The notes beneath the pieces were generated by a model. That model was not told where the DNA came from. It saw only the letters and a list, made by a program, of their open reading frames with translations, and made no database searches. Below, piece by piece: positions 36,501 to 48,177 of a stretch of DNA of 64,000 nucleotides (the first letter of the stretch is position 1; each line of letters opens with the position of its first letter). A program made the position numbers and the translations under genes. This stretch comes from Durusdinium trenchii (taxonomy: Eukaryota > Sar > Dinophyceae > Suessiales > Symbiodiniaceae): positions 390,738-454,737 of the forward strand of contig CAXAMN010028950.1 in assembly GCA_963970005.1 (NCBI GenBank), read 5' to 3'.

Positions 36501-39000
36501 TGAGAGTGGCACATACTTTTAGGGCCAAATCCTGAATCACCTGCCAAGAATGTAACATGGACCCTTTCAGAACAGTGAGTTGGGCTCTTCACATCACTAA
36601 ATTGGTAACCCTCCTTGCTGGCGGGGGTTGAACATCCTTTTCGCTACTAGCTCATTTGTTGAAGCGACCACCGAGGTGAAGTAACTGGGCTTTACATCTT
36701 AACACACAAACGCCTCACAGTTCCAAGGGGGGGCAACCGTTGGGAATGCTCCAAGTGTCCTTTTCACAGCGTCAGATCTAGGGCCGTTTGTCATGACAAG
36801 TGATATAGTTGGCACCAGCAGCAATATGAACAACCACACTGGGCCAGATTCAAACTCCCAAGTTGTTTCCAAAGTGGATTGACCTGCAAACGACGGTGAG
36901 CAGGGTTGCCGCAACATGACCGACTCATCGTGCTGTTTTTCCACTAGCTAGATGCATGGAGTTGACTTGGCGGATTGGCACACGTTTCGCGCACGTTGGG
37001 GCCTCGAAAGGCCGATGGCGACGGCGAGTTCCGACGGCTGAGGATTCTCCAATATCATCAAGGAAGAAAAGTGGAAGGAGCTTCCTCTTCCATACCCTGA
37101 GCAAGGTTGGGCGAAAAGATGGTTGGTTTTTGTAGCCCAAGATTTCGATGTGACAGGGAGAGGATCTTCAAAATGCATCCAGATTCTGAAATGGCTTTGG
37201 GACCAAAACCCCTTGCACCATCTTTCACCCTGGTAGGTCAAAGGTTTCCCAGTTCCTGTCAGATGGGGTCCTGGGGTTCCAGGACCAAAAACATTGAACA
37301 CAGATGATATTCCAAAACCAAAGCCCATAGACCGCACAAGCCAGTCATATTTGTTGCAGGCCGGATTCTTCACCTGTTCCTCTGTTCCTCTGTTTGTGAC
37401 ATGTGACACGTCCTATTTTCTGATTTGGGGTTTCCGGGATCAGTAGTGGCCCACGCTGCCTAGAACCAGAGGTCAGTCGTTTTGACATGGCTTTCAACGC
37501 GTCGTCCAGCGTGCCGAGAGATTTGATTGAAGTCCCTACCCCTTGGGTTAGCTCGCATAGGATGGCTCTTGCAGAATAAACATAGGATGACCCTTTGACG
37601 TATGTCCCTTGAGCACAGCCCCTATCCTATAGGTAGTAGTGCCCTGGGCCAGTTCCCGCCGAATGCTTCCTGCGCTCCCATCCCGTGGATGGGACCTCCC
37701 GCTCCAGATGTGACGCCGCTGATGTGGGCCTACTGCCATGAGCACGATGTGGTGGAAGCACACCTGAAGGCCTTGGAACTGCCAGCAGAACGGATGGCCT
37801 CAAGGCTGGAAGAAGGGTGCACTGGAAGGTGATGAGGAAATACCGAAAGCAAAAAGGCCTTACACGGCTGCACCACCCAACAAAAATGCGGTGAAATGCT
37901 GAAGTTCCGTGAAATACGTTTGTTTTGTAGCTGTTCCTCCAAGATGTGGAGGCACCAGCTGGAGCCAATCAATGCATCCCAAATAGTCACAGGTTTCCTA
38001 ATCTCATGTGGTGTAGAACCTACACAGACAAGAGCGGGGCACTGGATCATTTCTATTTCCCCTGCACTGACACCTTTCAATACATCTCAGGACATTCGAA
38101 GCACTTGCCGGTTGGTTGCCCGCGTGACAGGAGTGGTGGTATTATGTGGTATTAACATATCAACTTGTGGTGCCAGGAATCATGCACATGAACAGGTGTC
38201 ATTACGACATTTGGCTAGTGTAGTCGTGATGGCTGGTGGTTCTTCTTGGCAATTTGCTTGGAATGCCTGAATGATCGCTACAGGCCAGCGGAGGTTGAGT
38301 ATTCTCAGCTCTGTGTTGGATCTGAAAAACGTAGGGATGACCATTGTCCACCTGCGTGTTTGACTGCCATGGAAGTTTGTCCCCCCACCTAGACTGTTGA
38401 AAGAAAAGTTCGACAGCACATGATATGGAGTTCCGACCCTGCTGCTTTCATTGCAGAACGCCTTGATCAACGATCAATACCTCCCACCAACCTGCAGAAG
38501 AGCATGCATCAATGAAAACAGATAGGACAACTGTGCACCCTCTTCCTGCATTCAGAAGGTGTGAGCGCTTCCTGATCGTTGCAGATGATGTCCGATTCAA
38601 CTTGCCCAGTGTGTCTTGGCGGCGTGCTTGTAAACTGCCAGCAGTCAAGAGCTGCAAACAAATGCACAAATAAATGTGACTATCGTGACTATTGATTTTG
38701 TTTAGTATCCTTCTATTTTGACTATCTCATTCCCCCACTGCTGCTACTACTGCTACTACTGCTGCTACTACTGCTACTGCTACTGCTACTGCACTGCTAC
38801 TGCTGCTACTTCTACCTCTACTTCTACTTCTGATTACTGCTTACTCGACGACGACGACGACGACTACTACTGCTGCGGCCGCCCTGCTCCCCCCAAAACA
38901 TCTGGATTTCTAAAACGGTGGGAGGATTTTGCCGCGTCTGTCGTCTCCCGCCGTGGCAACCCAAGGCGGAGCTGGCGAAGCGCTACGAAGCGCTCAGCTT
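30505..39000 (+). CDS. extended SDR: NAD-dependent epimerase/dehydratase-like
   Basis: Exons of one Rossmann-fold nucleotide-sugar-type SDR, in family order. 30505-30643: ATG, then LVTGASGRLGRQIAQRL, the GxxGxxG dinucleotide loop; ends VEFVK with GC donor. 32265 to about 32375: ADLCDGEK, then STIHVGDTAGE. 34528 to about 34583: ENLMGTALLFEACAAHG. 35523-35617: GWSHDPGAF, then YLPLDEEHP, then YGLSK, the YxxxK catalytic pair; GT donor. 36314 to about 36420: VFGEEFSAMLTRA. 37708 to about 37791: LMWAYCHEHDVVEAHLKALE. Possibly 38966 onward: AELAKRYEAL. An exon with the S/T of the triad (between ACAAHG and GWSHD) and the C terminus were not found. The acidic residue in TD after the second beta strand suggests NAD(H). 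The closest familiar relatives are UDP-sugar epimerases and uronate dehydrogenases; the substrate cannot be named. The gene appears to sit inside a PP2C intron. Confidence 0.8.
31381..32230 (+). mobile_element. TIR element with inserted coding segment
   Basis: Ends are 31-bp inverted repeats with two mismatches: GTAATGTAGACTCTTGATTA at 31381 and its complement ending at 32230, extending through TAAACCC. Between them, ATTCAAACGAG occurs as an 11-bp direct repeat at 31430-31440 and 32190-32200. Removing the DNA between those repeats leaves a short element almost collinear with the 83-bp one at 19224-19306. So a MITE-like element appears to have received an insert of about 750 bp with target duplication. 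The right end lies 34 bp before SDR exon 2. Confidence 0.72.
31441..31952 (+). CDS. captured or retroposed coding segment, partial
   Basis: Within the TIR element a frame is open from the insertion boundary to TAG at 31950-31952, about 170 codons, without an obvious ATG at its start. The peptide is protein-like and not low complexity (for example DNFRRIIKHIQTFSRTKLVP, and TWPTWDEVPPDKQEKYIQNV near the end). It is more AT-rich than the exons of the flanking SDR gene. I do not recognise the family; no transposase motif is seen. About 240 bp of non-coding sequence follow before the second direct repeat. It looks like the 3' part of an mRNA or gene carried inside the element. It is truncated at the 5' side and may be a pseudogene. 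Confidence 0.5.
38737..38877 (+). repeat. CTG/CTA trinucleotide repeat
   Basis: An uninterrupted run of CTACTG, CTGCTA and TCTACC triplets followed by (CGA)n and (CTA)n. It lies in the SDR 3' region. A Tyr/Cys-rich peptide reads through it and is rejected as coding. Confidence 0.85.
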
Positions 39001-39029
39001 GGTGCCATCCACAATGAAAGGCCTCGGCG

Positions 39030-40738
39030 GGCCTGGATTTGCCAGTTTATAACTTCAACTTCTCTCCGTTAGGATGGTGTCGGCTGGGGAATGAAGAGCG
39101 TCCCAGCGTCGGAAGGATGTGTCCTCACTGGCCAAAAAAAAAGAGTCTGGCCCATGATGCCATAAGAGGCTTACCATAAACTATTTTCTGGCAACCTTTA
39201 AAGCTCTTTGAATGTCCAATGCCAATGGCACTCCTATATAGTTTAAATGAGATTATTTTTGCAGTTTTTAGCCACACCCGTTGCTGGGGCTGCACATACT
39301 GATAAGAACGCAACATCCCTGTGCTTGTTCGACATGCGCTTTTGAGTATTGACGTGGAAATTGTCAAACGTATGCACAATTCTACCCCGGATAGATAGAT
39401 AGACAGATAGATAGATTACTATATGTTCAAGGCAACCTTGATTTCGTTGCTGCTAGATCCCGCTGTCCTACCTTATTGGCAAACCCCGTCTCACCACGTG
39501 ATTGCATGCGATTCAAAGAGTTTATCCTCCAAGGGCGGGGGCATTTCTTTCAGTAACTGGGCAGATAGTTTTCTAGCTTTTCGCTTTGATTCTTTTTAGG
39601 GGAACTTGCTGACACCCAGCAGGCAGAAAGGAAAATCAACCCGGGCCCCCCTGTTTGGGCTCGTTTGGGGTGTCTAAGACGGGCGCCCATTGGAGGTTCA
39701 GGGGATGTCCATGACCCTCCCTGGGCCGGCCGGGCATTCAACGACAGGCTATGAGTCGCTGGTGAGCAACAAGAAGGCGAAGCAACAGTTAGGCGGCTGG
39801 GTCGCAGTTGGGGCAAACTTTGGGGAATTGTTGGAACCAGGGTGAGGAGATACGCGGTGCCGATTGCTTGGAGAAGGTGAATCATGGATTGCAGAAGAAA
39901 TGTCTGTGTGTGTGTGTGTCTTCCCAGTGTGTGTGTTTTTCGGTTTCGAATGCTTACTGTAGGTCCTGGCAGTTACAAATTTGGACATGTTTGGACAACC
40001 CAGCCACTCTGGACCTGATAGAGCATGAAACCGAGGCATGTCCTTTCGCTCCTTCCGCGCGCCAACGGCCAAGCCGGGGAGGAGCTTCCATGCGCCGAAG
40101 GGCTTCAGTCTGAAATGCGGCGCCTAGGGGAGATGTGAGACGAAGAAGCCGGCGAGACATGTGCGCGAATCCCCCCTGTTTTTCTTGGTTTTGCAGGCGC
40201 AAGAAGGGCTTCAAAAACCCACAGGAAAGGGTTTGGGATGAAACAAACGTGGTGTTGTTACACTGTTGTTCTGTGGTTTTGGTTTTGATCCTGCCAAGGT
40301 AGGGGGGAACTCTGGAAGTCTCTTTTGAAAGGACTAGGTTTTGGGAACATAAGCCGAGGGTTTGGTGGCTGTGCTTCGAGTAACTGCTTTGAGTACTCCT
40401 GTGATATTGTTGGTTGCCGTAGAACTGCTGCGGATGATGCACCCCAAACCATCCAAAATTGTACTCAATGATGGGCATTTGTCCACTTACAGTTACAGAC
40501 TGGAGTGGACAAGCTCAAGACTTGAAACATCATCAAACCCTTCGCTCAGAGGCAGGTGGGCAGATGCAGCGGAGTACGAAGGTCCAAATAATCGGCCTCG
40601 GATGGGCATTCTTTGACTCTTTTACGGGTCTTTGTACTCAGGTGGTGCAGAAGTTTTGCCTTGAACAGTAGAATCGAGTGAATCGAGTAAGAGCCTGCTT
40701 GAAGTACCAGCAGTGTCTTTCCACTGTCATCATTTCAG
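39030..40738 (+). other. gap between SDR and MetX-like genes
   Basis: No firm exon. It contains the GATA tract and a (GT)n tract at 39904-39920. A segment near 40040-40070 (SFRSFRAPTAK) might be a late SDR exon, because SDRs end with a Ser-Phe plus Lys-Ala helix, but this is too weak to accept. The first exon(s) of the MetX-like gene, including its start codon, should lie here or earlier. Confidence 0.35.
39391..39418 (+). repeat. (GATA)n microsatellite
   Basis: About seven GATA units with one GACA variant, in the gap between the SDR and MetX-like genes. Confidence 0.85.
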
Positions 40739-43700
40739 AAGCGAGCACGTCAAGCAAGCTCCTAGGCGAATCTGGCGAGCAACTGAAGTTGGTCTATGAG
40801 ATGTATGGCCAGTTGGATGAGGAGGGGCGATGTCTTTGCCAAAGCTGAGGAATCTTGATCGGGTGTGCTTGAAAATCGCTGCCTTTTCTTGAGGTGCAAT
40901 TTGGTGCAGAAACATCCTGCATTGCCAGGTGAGCTCGTTCAATTCTTCTTCTCCGTGAAGAAGTGATTCTTAGGGAGGGTCCTGCTCCATGTGTTCTTTT
41001 TTTCTCATGGGTGAGCCTCAAGATGCACAAGCAAGTTTCATCCTCATTGGTCTCTCCAGTCATTACGGACCGAAGAATAAACGTCCCTCGTAGGAGAAGG
41101 CCAACTGCATTTTGCATCCGACCTCCTTCGATGCCACTCACCCGGAGCTGGAATTCAACGTGGGGCCTGGGAAGACCTTGGACACCAACAAGTCACTTGC
41201 CTTGAGGGGACCCCAGAACCCATTGAAGCAGGAGAGTCCCCATTTTCCAATGCACACCTGCGTGGGGAGCTCGCAGGTTTTAGACTAGACATTTCTTCTT
41301 TGAAAGCCAGGCTTTTCTGACTGAGCAGATGCTTGTTCAACGTGCTTTCCTTGGAAGGAAGGAATCCTCTTGCATTTGAGAACATCACCTGTGATGAGGT
41401 ACTGTGTGATCATCGTGAACCTCCTGGGCAACGGCATGTCCAGCTCGCCGGGTGATGAAGGCTTCCCTTGTCAGGGCACCAGCATTTGTGACAACGTGCG
41501 TTTGCAGGCCTTGCTGTTGGATTCTTTGGGGAGTCCTGGACTCAAGGGGGTCATGAAGCAGGGTCCCACCTGGCCCGGGGCAAGATACGTAGCCGGTAGT
41601 CCGGGCCACAATTACTGCCGGGATGCAAAGTGCAAAGATGGTGCAAAAAGGACTCGTGGCATTTCCTCAAGTGGCACAAATTTCACCAGTCGAGCAACCA
41701 TCATGGCACCCAGCCAAAGTTCCAAACGAACCATGTCCGGCTGCCAGATTTCATCCTGAAATCTTGGAAGTAAGATTGAACATCTCCCACCTTGAAATAC
41801 AGAATTTGTTGGCGAAAGACGTTTTGTGTCAACAATCTCTAGATGATCTTAATCTTGGCGCAGCTCGGTCACAAGCATATGTTTGGGCCTGCCACACGGG
41901 CACCCGGAAAGAAAAGGAAGATCACACACCCCAACCCCAAAACCGGTCATTCCAAGGATCACGAAGCTCGCCATGATCTATGGCTACTCCATGGGTGCGA
42001 TGCAAGCCTTGCACTGGGCTGCCATGTTTCCGGCTCCTCACATGAGATCGATCGGTGCATGACTCATGCCGCTGGAAGAGGTGACACATGACATCCCAGA
42101 AAGAACCGCAGCGGCTTCCAAAGTGCCGAGAACTGGAGTTGTATCATGGCAACTGCTGTGGCCTTCTTTACCTCCAATCACAGCTGCTGTGGGTGTTGCC
42201 GGTCCTGGCTGGAAGTGCTGTGATGGGCCTGTGCGGCTGTTGATGGGAAATGCCGGAAACCTCCCAATGTCCTCAAACCTGCCACCTATATAGATGATTA
42301 TAGATGATCCCAAATCTGGAATGGCTTCGTGCATTCCTGATTCAGGAGCCAGGCGCGGTTCCAGCAACCGGAGCCAGCCCCAGGCAAGGTTTCATTGAAA
42401 CTGTTAAATCCATTTCACAGTAGGGCTGATCCTCTCGAAACACATGGGATTTGGCCAGTTTGTGGATCATTGCAGCCGAGTCATTTTGGCTGGGGCCCGT
42501 TACATCCCAGCTGGTGCCCCTTCCCTGCTACCAGCTGAGCATCCTATGATGATCTCCCTTTCGGAGCTCAGGGGTTATACAGTAGCGGAATGGAGGGTAG
42601 GTGAGCCACTTTAGTAGGAGGTCAAAAAACAAAACGAGTCGAAAAACTTTTGAAACACAACTACGTCCCTTATATACTAGTATCGTTCGTATTATATAGA
42701 TGTACTAGTGATTCAAAGGCATTTTAAGATCATATCCCCCCAAAACACACCCATTTGACCGCCCCACCTCCCCCGTTTCACTCACCGGTCGCCAAGGACC
42801 GTGTCCAGCGGGTGGCGGCGGTGTGTGGCTCGGCCGCGGTGAGTGACTTCAACGTGGTCTTCCTCGACAGCTTGGAGGCGGCCTTAGCTCCAGAGTCTTG
42901 GTCGACGGCTGGGCGGGTGGTGGGTGGGGGAAATGACGAGAGAGTAGAGAGACCCATTGGATGTTGTGAGATGGTGAGAGTGGTTTGGAACTCTTTCCGG
43001 AATTCCCTGCAATGGGTGGTGGGTTAGGAGTGAGTGGGTGGGGAGTGAAGCGTTTATATATACCACTGGCTGCCAGTTCTGATGATAAAGGGAGCTAGGG
43101 AGCTGCACGGAGATCCCTTGGCCCTAACCTCTTGTGCTGGGACATGCTGGGATGCTTTTTATGAGCTTGGCAGCGTTCTACCAATCAAGATTTGGGTGGA
43201 GAATGCCTCGCTATAAAGAACCGTCCAGGGCCGGGCTTTATGAGAAAGCTCTTGATGCAACACATGTTTGCTGAAAATAAGGAGCACAATGTGTTTAAAA
43301 TAACCAGACCAGACCAGACACTCTTCGTAAAGCAGTCCTACCATACGGTGAACCAAACTCAAAGTCCAGATGCCGGAAGCCCCAAGCCCGTGACTTTTTT
43401 CCCAGACGGCCCGACGGCTTCTTTTCGATCTCGAAGCGGCGGGCGAACCCAGGATTGTCAAGTAGATGAGTTTGGCTGGAAGTTGAAGGGCACGGGCCAT
43501 CTCTCACTGAAGACCTTTGCACGGATCTATGCTGGGTGGGGCGTTCCCAGACAGTTCTACCAAAAGGAGGCGGGTCAGTTCGCCCGCGAAGAGCTGATGG
43601 CTAGGGGGCTCGAAGGTGAGAAGAGATGCTTGCCTTGGGAAAGCCACTGGACGGTCGTCATGCGAAGTTTTTTCCATTGATTTTGACCGAATCGCGTTGG

Positions 43701-46431
43701 GTGCCCCATCAGTTCCTTCAAGGAGTCAAGCTTAAACAGATGGTTGGTTTGAAGCAAGAACTGAAGAACCTTTTAGTGGAGTGGAAGTATATAGCCAGGC
43801 TGAATCTTGATTACAATCATATGATAGAACTAGCGCAGCTCATGGCCTAAGGCGCAGCTCATATAAGACAGTCTGTACCGGATCTCACCTTTTGGGGGGG
43901 TGAGAGACTACCTTTAAAATGGTGTTATGCACCATCAAAACCGGTCGTTGGCCTAAAGAAACCCTGACAGGTGTGGCGCACCTCCTCCCGCGATGGCCAG
44001 GTCTTCCAGAGCCGTGAGGAACGGGGAACCGGGAACCCCAAACGTGCGGACGCCGTCGTTTGAAGAAGTCACATGCAGCAGTGATGGCCAACCGTGGCCA
44101 ACCTTCAGCTACCGAAGATGTAGAACTGGGATCAACTATATATAGGTGCATGTGCTTAGATTTATCGGATTGATTTTGGATATGTTTACCTGCCTTCTTG
44201 CGAGGCATGCCAGCAGATGTTTGGGTCAATTGATGACCAGAAACAACCATGGAGTTCTCCATGGAACACATTCAACTCTCCAACCCGTCCAGTGCAGGGT
44301 TTCTCAGTTTCTTTCTTCTTAGACCGCGAAACCCGGACTGAACAACCGGAAACCCCCCAGGACTTCGTGCGGCGTTCCTACGACGGCGGCTTCGCCAATG
44401 GCAACCCCTTGCATCTCCTGGCGCAGCTGAGGACCTGGAGGATCGGGTGATCGGTAAAACCGTCGATGGAGAGAGACCAGACCAGGAAGGGGTGGGGGTG
44501 TAGCCGATCACGAAGGAGCCGCATCGTCTTGTTTTCAACCGGGGGGGAGGAGGGCAAAGCATGAGGCCTTTTGTGGGGTGTCCACTGGTGCAGGGCTTTC
44601 AAGTCTTCAATTCACAAGGATTTTGAGCAAATGGCATCAAATGGTGTGTGTTTTCTCCCTTAGAGTCAGAGGGCACATGAGGGCACCATGATAGCCGGTT
44701 CTGCGGTTCTGCACTTGGAGTTGTCTGTGAACAGAAGCGGCGGAGGAATCCCCCTTTGAAGTCGCCAAGTTCATTTAGAATGGATAAAACACGTCAAGCA
44801 CTTCCTGGTCAATCTGGAACCTTTCGTCCAAGTGCAACCCTTTTCCACCTTAAAAGTGGACCTTGATCACTCACCCTCCCAATTGCGAGGATGAGACATC
44901 CTCCGAGCATGTATGACATGAGGGCACCGAAAGCAGTTCTCCCCGACCCAGGGACGCCCTCACCCGCGTCCGGACAGCGGCAGGGCGGGCGACCTTCGTC
45001 GAGCCCATGGGCTGGAGGGCCAGTCGCTGGAGCAGCTGCTCCAGCGCATCACGGCCAGGTGGGGCTCGAACCCATGAGCTAGAACACACCCTGAGCGGAA
45101 TGAGGGCGGTTTCAAAGGAAGGGGAAGGAGCGGGAAGCCTTGCTGTTGCAGTGAGACAGCCGCTTCTTTTGTAGAAAGGGCAGTTGTTTCTTGGTGTTTG
45201 TTCCTGGTTGTCCTCAAAGTAAATGCTAAAGCCCTCCACGTCAGGCGCAGATATGGTTTCAAAAATTGCATTCCATATTTCAGCAAAAATGGGCTGCACC
45301 ATTTCCACGACACGTTGCAGACGTTGGCAGCCGGTGCTAGTGGCGGGAATGCGGCATGCTGTAATGTTGACCTTTGATTTATCGGTAGGGGGGCCCCCCG
45401 TTGGGCCCCCCCCCTGAAAGACCTCAAATAGACTTAAAGACTGTTTTCATATATGTTTAGTATTGGTAGAGATTTTCCCTTTAGTATAAAGGAAAGGCTG
45501 GATTTTCCAGGGGTGAAAACATTTAGCTTTATTTGGGGGGGAATTTATTAATCTGTTCTGGGATTTGTTTAGCTTTATTCAAAGGATATTTATAAATCCT
45601 AGGTGGACATTATGTTTTGCTGCAAATATCTGGTCCATGTATGATTTTTGGTCAGACCACTCGTAGCGGCAACTATAGGTGCATCTATAATATGGTACGT
45701 GCCAGTCCATTGGTCACCCTGTGCCCGGGTTCTAGCCGGATTGCCCCCCCTCATCAAGCAGGGTCTACCTGATGCCTTGCACCACGGACTCCTACTTCAA
45801 CGCGGAGGACATCGATCCTGCGCGGTCAAGTCACGACGGAACGCGCGCGAACCAGCAGACGAAGAAGGACCAGGTCACGGCGAAGGGTATAAGTATTATC
45901 TGAGTATGGTAAGAATCCACCATGTGTTTTTTATATTTTAACCGGTCAAAGTTCAACAGCAAGAATGACAATGATAGAAATAAGGAACACCCTGCGATCA
46001 TCTGCGATCCGTTTCTTGGGGCGAGGGTTCTTTCTCTTTCGGCCCGGTGCCCGGTGAACCCGACCCTGTTGGAACATACGACGTTCCCCAAAGAGTGCAA
46101 GATACTGCGCTTTGCACGCGCTTAATGCAGATTAACTGCGGTGGAATTTCCACAATGTCAGCTTTGGAAACCATTTCTTTGCTCGATGAGGCCTTTTGAT
46201 TGATCCCTCTCCATCTCCACCGGATTCTGTCTATAAGGGCCATATAATAAACAGTTCTTTAATTGGCAATTGGCATCCACCAATAGGAGGTGTCGAATCC
46301 AAACCCCGGAGCGTCCATTTCCGCCACGCTCCGAGGAAGGCGAGGGCCGTTGCATCGCGCGGTGCCGCTTCGCGCCCATCGCCTCACTCTGGGGCCACCG
46401 CGCGGGGGACCCTCATCGGCCGGGACAAGAG
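40739..46431 (+). CDS. homoserine O-acetyltransferase-like alpha/beta hydrolase
   Basis: About ten exons of a MetX-family alpha/beta hydrolase. About 40765-40821: GESGEQLKLVYEMYGQLDE. 41100-41191: NCILHPTSFDATHPELEF; GT donor. 41399 to about 41548: IIVNLLGNGMSSSPG, then DNVRLQALLLDSLG. About 41957-42054: IYGYSMGAMQALHWAAMFP, nucleophile Ser. About 42797-42920: RVAAVCGSA, then DFNVVFLDSLEAAL. 43513-43615: TFARIYAGWGVPRQFYQKEA; GT donor. 44361 to about 44443: RSYDGGF, then LHLLAQLRTW. About 45018-45058: SLEQLLQRITA; GT donor. 45762 onward: VYLMPCTTDSYFNAEDI, catalytic Asp. 46340-46431: FAPIASLWGHRAGDP, catalytic His; GC donor. The 45058/45762 join rebuilds an Arg codon exactly. The Ser-Asp-His triad is complete. 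True MetX makes O-acetyl-homoserine from acetyl-CoA for methionine synthesis; related proteins use other acyl donors, so substrate is open. The start codon and last exon were not found. Confidence 0.86.
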
Positions 46432-48177
46432 GCGGGGAAACTTCATTGTTCTATGATTCTACCTCTATAATGAATATAAATATGCACTTCTTTAACTGCA
46501 CCATTTGTTCAAGAAGATTCAAGATGTGCTATTTGTGCGTGGCGGGTGGCCCTGGGTGACAACATGTCAAAGCCTCAAATCCCTGTACTTCACCACATAG
46601 TCGCCCTAAGTCTCCTAAGTGACCTCGAGCGAAGGACATAGTATGGTTACTTTGGAAGAACTATGACTTTTTGGGTGGTCGTTTCAGATGGTTATTCTTT
46701 TCAACCTATATACTTGGGATAACCATATTGAACCCACTGACCCATATCTTACATACCCCCAACTACTAAAGGTCTAGGATGGATGGGCCTGCAGGGCCAC
46801 CAGGCGGTCTGGGTCTAAGAGTCTAGGATGGTCGCTTCAAGCATTGTAGACCCGAGAGCTTTGGGTATTTTAGACCCTTTTCAGAATGACCAAGGCAACA
46901 TCGAATTGCCTTTGAGTGGGTTTGTTGCAGTTGACATGTGGTGAGGTGTTCCACTTTCCAGACCCCGAAAAACACGGGTACCGTGTAGGGGGGTCTAGAA
47001 CCTCAGTGTTTTACGTGGACCCCCTGGCAACAACGTAATAGACCCCAGTTTTGTAGGTCTACCATGAGGTTTTCAGGACTTCCCTGTAGTTGCCGGTAGC
47101 ATGTCCACCACCAACCAGCAACAGGTTTTGCCCGTCATTTTGCAGGCAGATGCTGAGTTCCTCCGGCGCCACGTGCATGAGCTGCTGGCGAGCTGAGATC
47201 GCCAACTGTTTGGCGCGAGACCCGATGAGGGCTTGTCTCAAAAGGAGGACCCCCCACAGGATACTCTCTAAGCAGGAAAGACCTATACAGGTTGGATCAA
47301 GAACCCCACAGATGAAATTGAGTTTGCGCATGTTTAGGGCGTCTGAAATTGAGACGTATTCGATTTCATCTCTGTGTGATCACGGTGTGATTCCTTCACA
47401 CCAGTGCGGCACGGTTTGCGAAACAAGTCTCGCCTGCGTTGCCTGCAGAAACCGGTCTTCCGGTGAATGATCCCTTGAAAGGACGAAACCTAAATCCGTT
47501 CATTACACATGTGATTAATGGAATGGACATGTAGAAGACAGTGTGTGTGCATTTTGCTGTCGAACATTTGCCGCTAGTCAGATTGTCATTCCATGATGTG
47601 ACAGAGATGTGGCAACGTAGCATCAGCTAAGGCAGTAGCTAAGGCATACATGTCCACGTACTCCTCGTCTCAGCCCTCTTACCACTGCAGCCCTCACCTC
47701 TCACTGACCTCCTATATACTTAATGAGCGTGCTAGAAAAAGGTTTGTGAGATGATGGGGTGACTCTTGATCGCTTTATATACAAGGATCTTCACGCACCC
47801 CTTCTTTTGGACGTGTGTGTTTGAAAACGCGAACGGCTCACCCAAGCGGCCAGGACGTGTTCAACCTCCGAACCGCCTCGAAAACGGGACGTCGAATCGA
47901 CGTGTTCCGCTCCCCAACGATGGGAGGTCCCATCCGATCCATCTTCGCTTGAATCAGATTAGGCCCTAGTAAAGGTGATCCCATCTGGGACCGACTCCTC
48001 CATAACATGCTTCTGGCCAAGCACAGAGGATAATAAAGAGGATCTGGGAAGATGTAGATTGATCATGATTGATCACTCCTTCCTTGGATGTGTGTCGCAT
48101 CTTTGCTGGAAGATGTTTCTACCGTCAGAGCCGAGCCGAGTTTCTTCACCCGTTTTCGCGCGTTTGTTTGTCCTGAG
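46432..48177 (+). other. gap after MetX-like gene, end of long PP2C intron
   Basis: No gene recognised. A run of GGTCTA and TAGACC words recurs between 46770 and 47065 in both orientations (for example GTCTAGGATGG twice and TAGACCCC), giving a weakly palindromic patch. A short frame at 47146-47193 (ADAEFLRRHVHELL) resembles a PP2C helix but would be out of motif order and was rejected. Confidence 0.4.

Noticed and set aside
42470..42492. Spliced-leader relic (CATTTTGGCT core)
   Set aside because: Only about ten bases match the dinoflagellate leader contiguously, the 3' CAAG is absent, and it lies inside a MetX-like intron. A chance match is likely.
45385..45416. G/C palindrome GGGGGGCCCCCC with a following C-run
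   Set aside because: It could fold, but is a short simple-sequence patch without a T-tract or conserved context; no function can be supported.
47146..47193. PP2C-like helix ADAEFLRRHVHELL
   Set aside because: In PP2C order it should precede the GST motif, which is 17 kb upstream. The frame stops at once and there is no paired motif.
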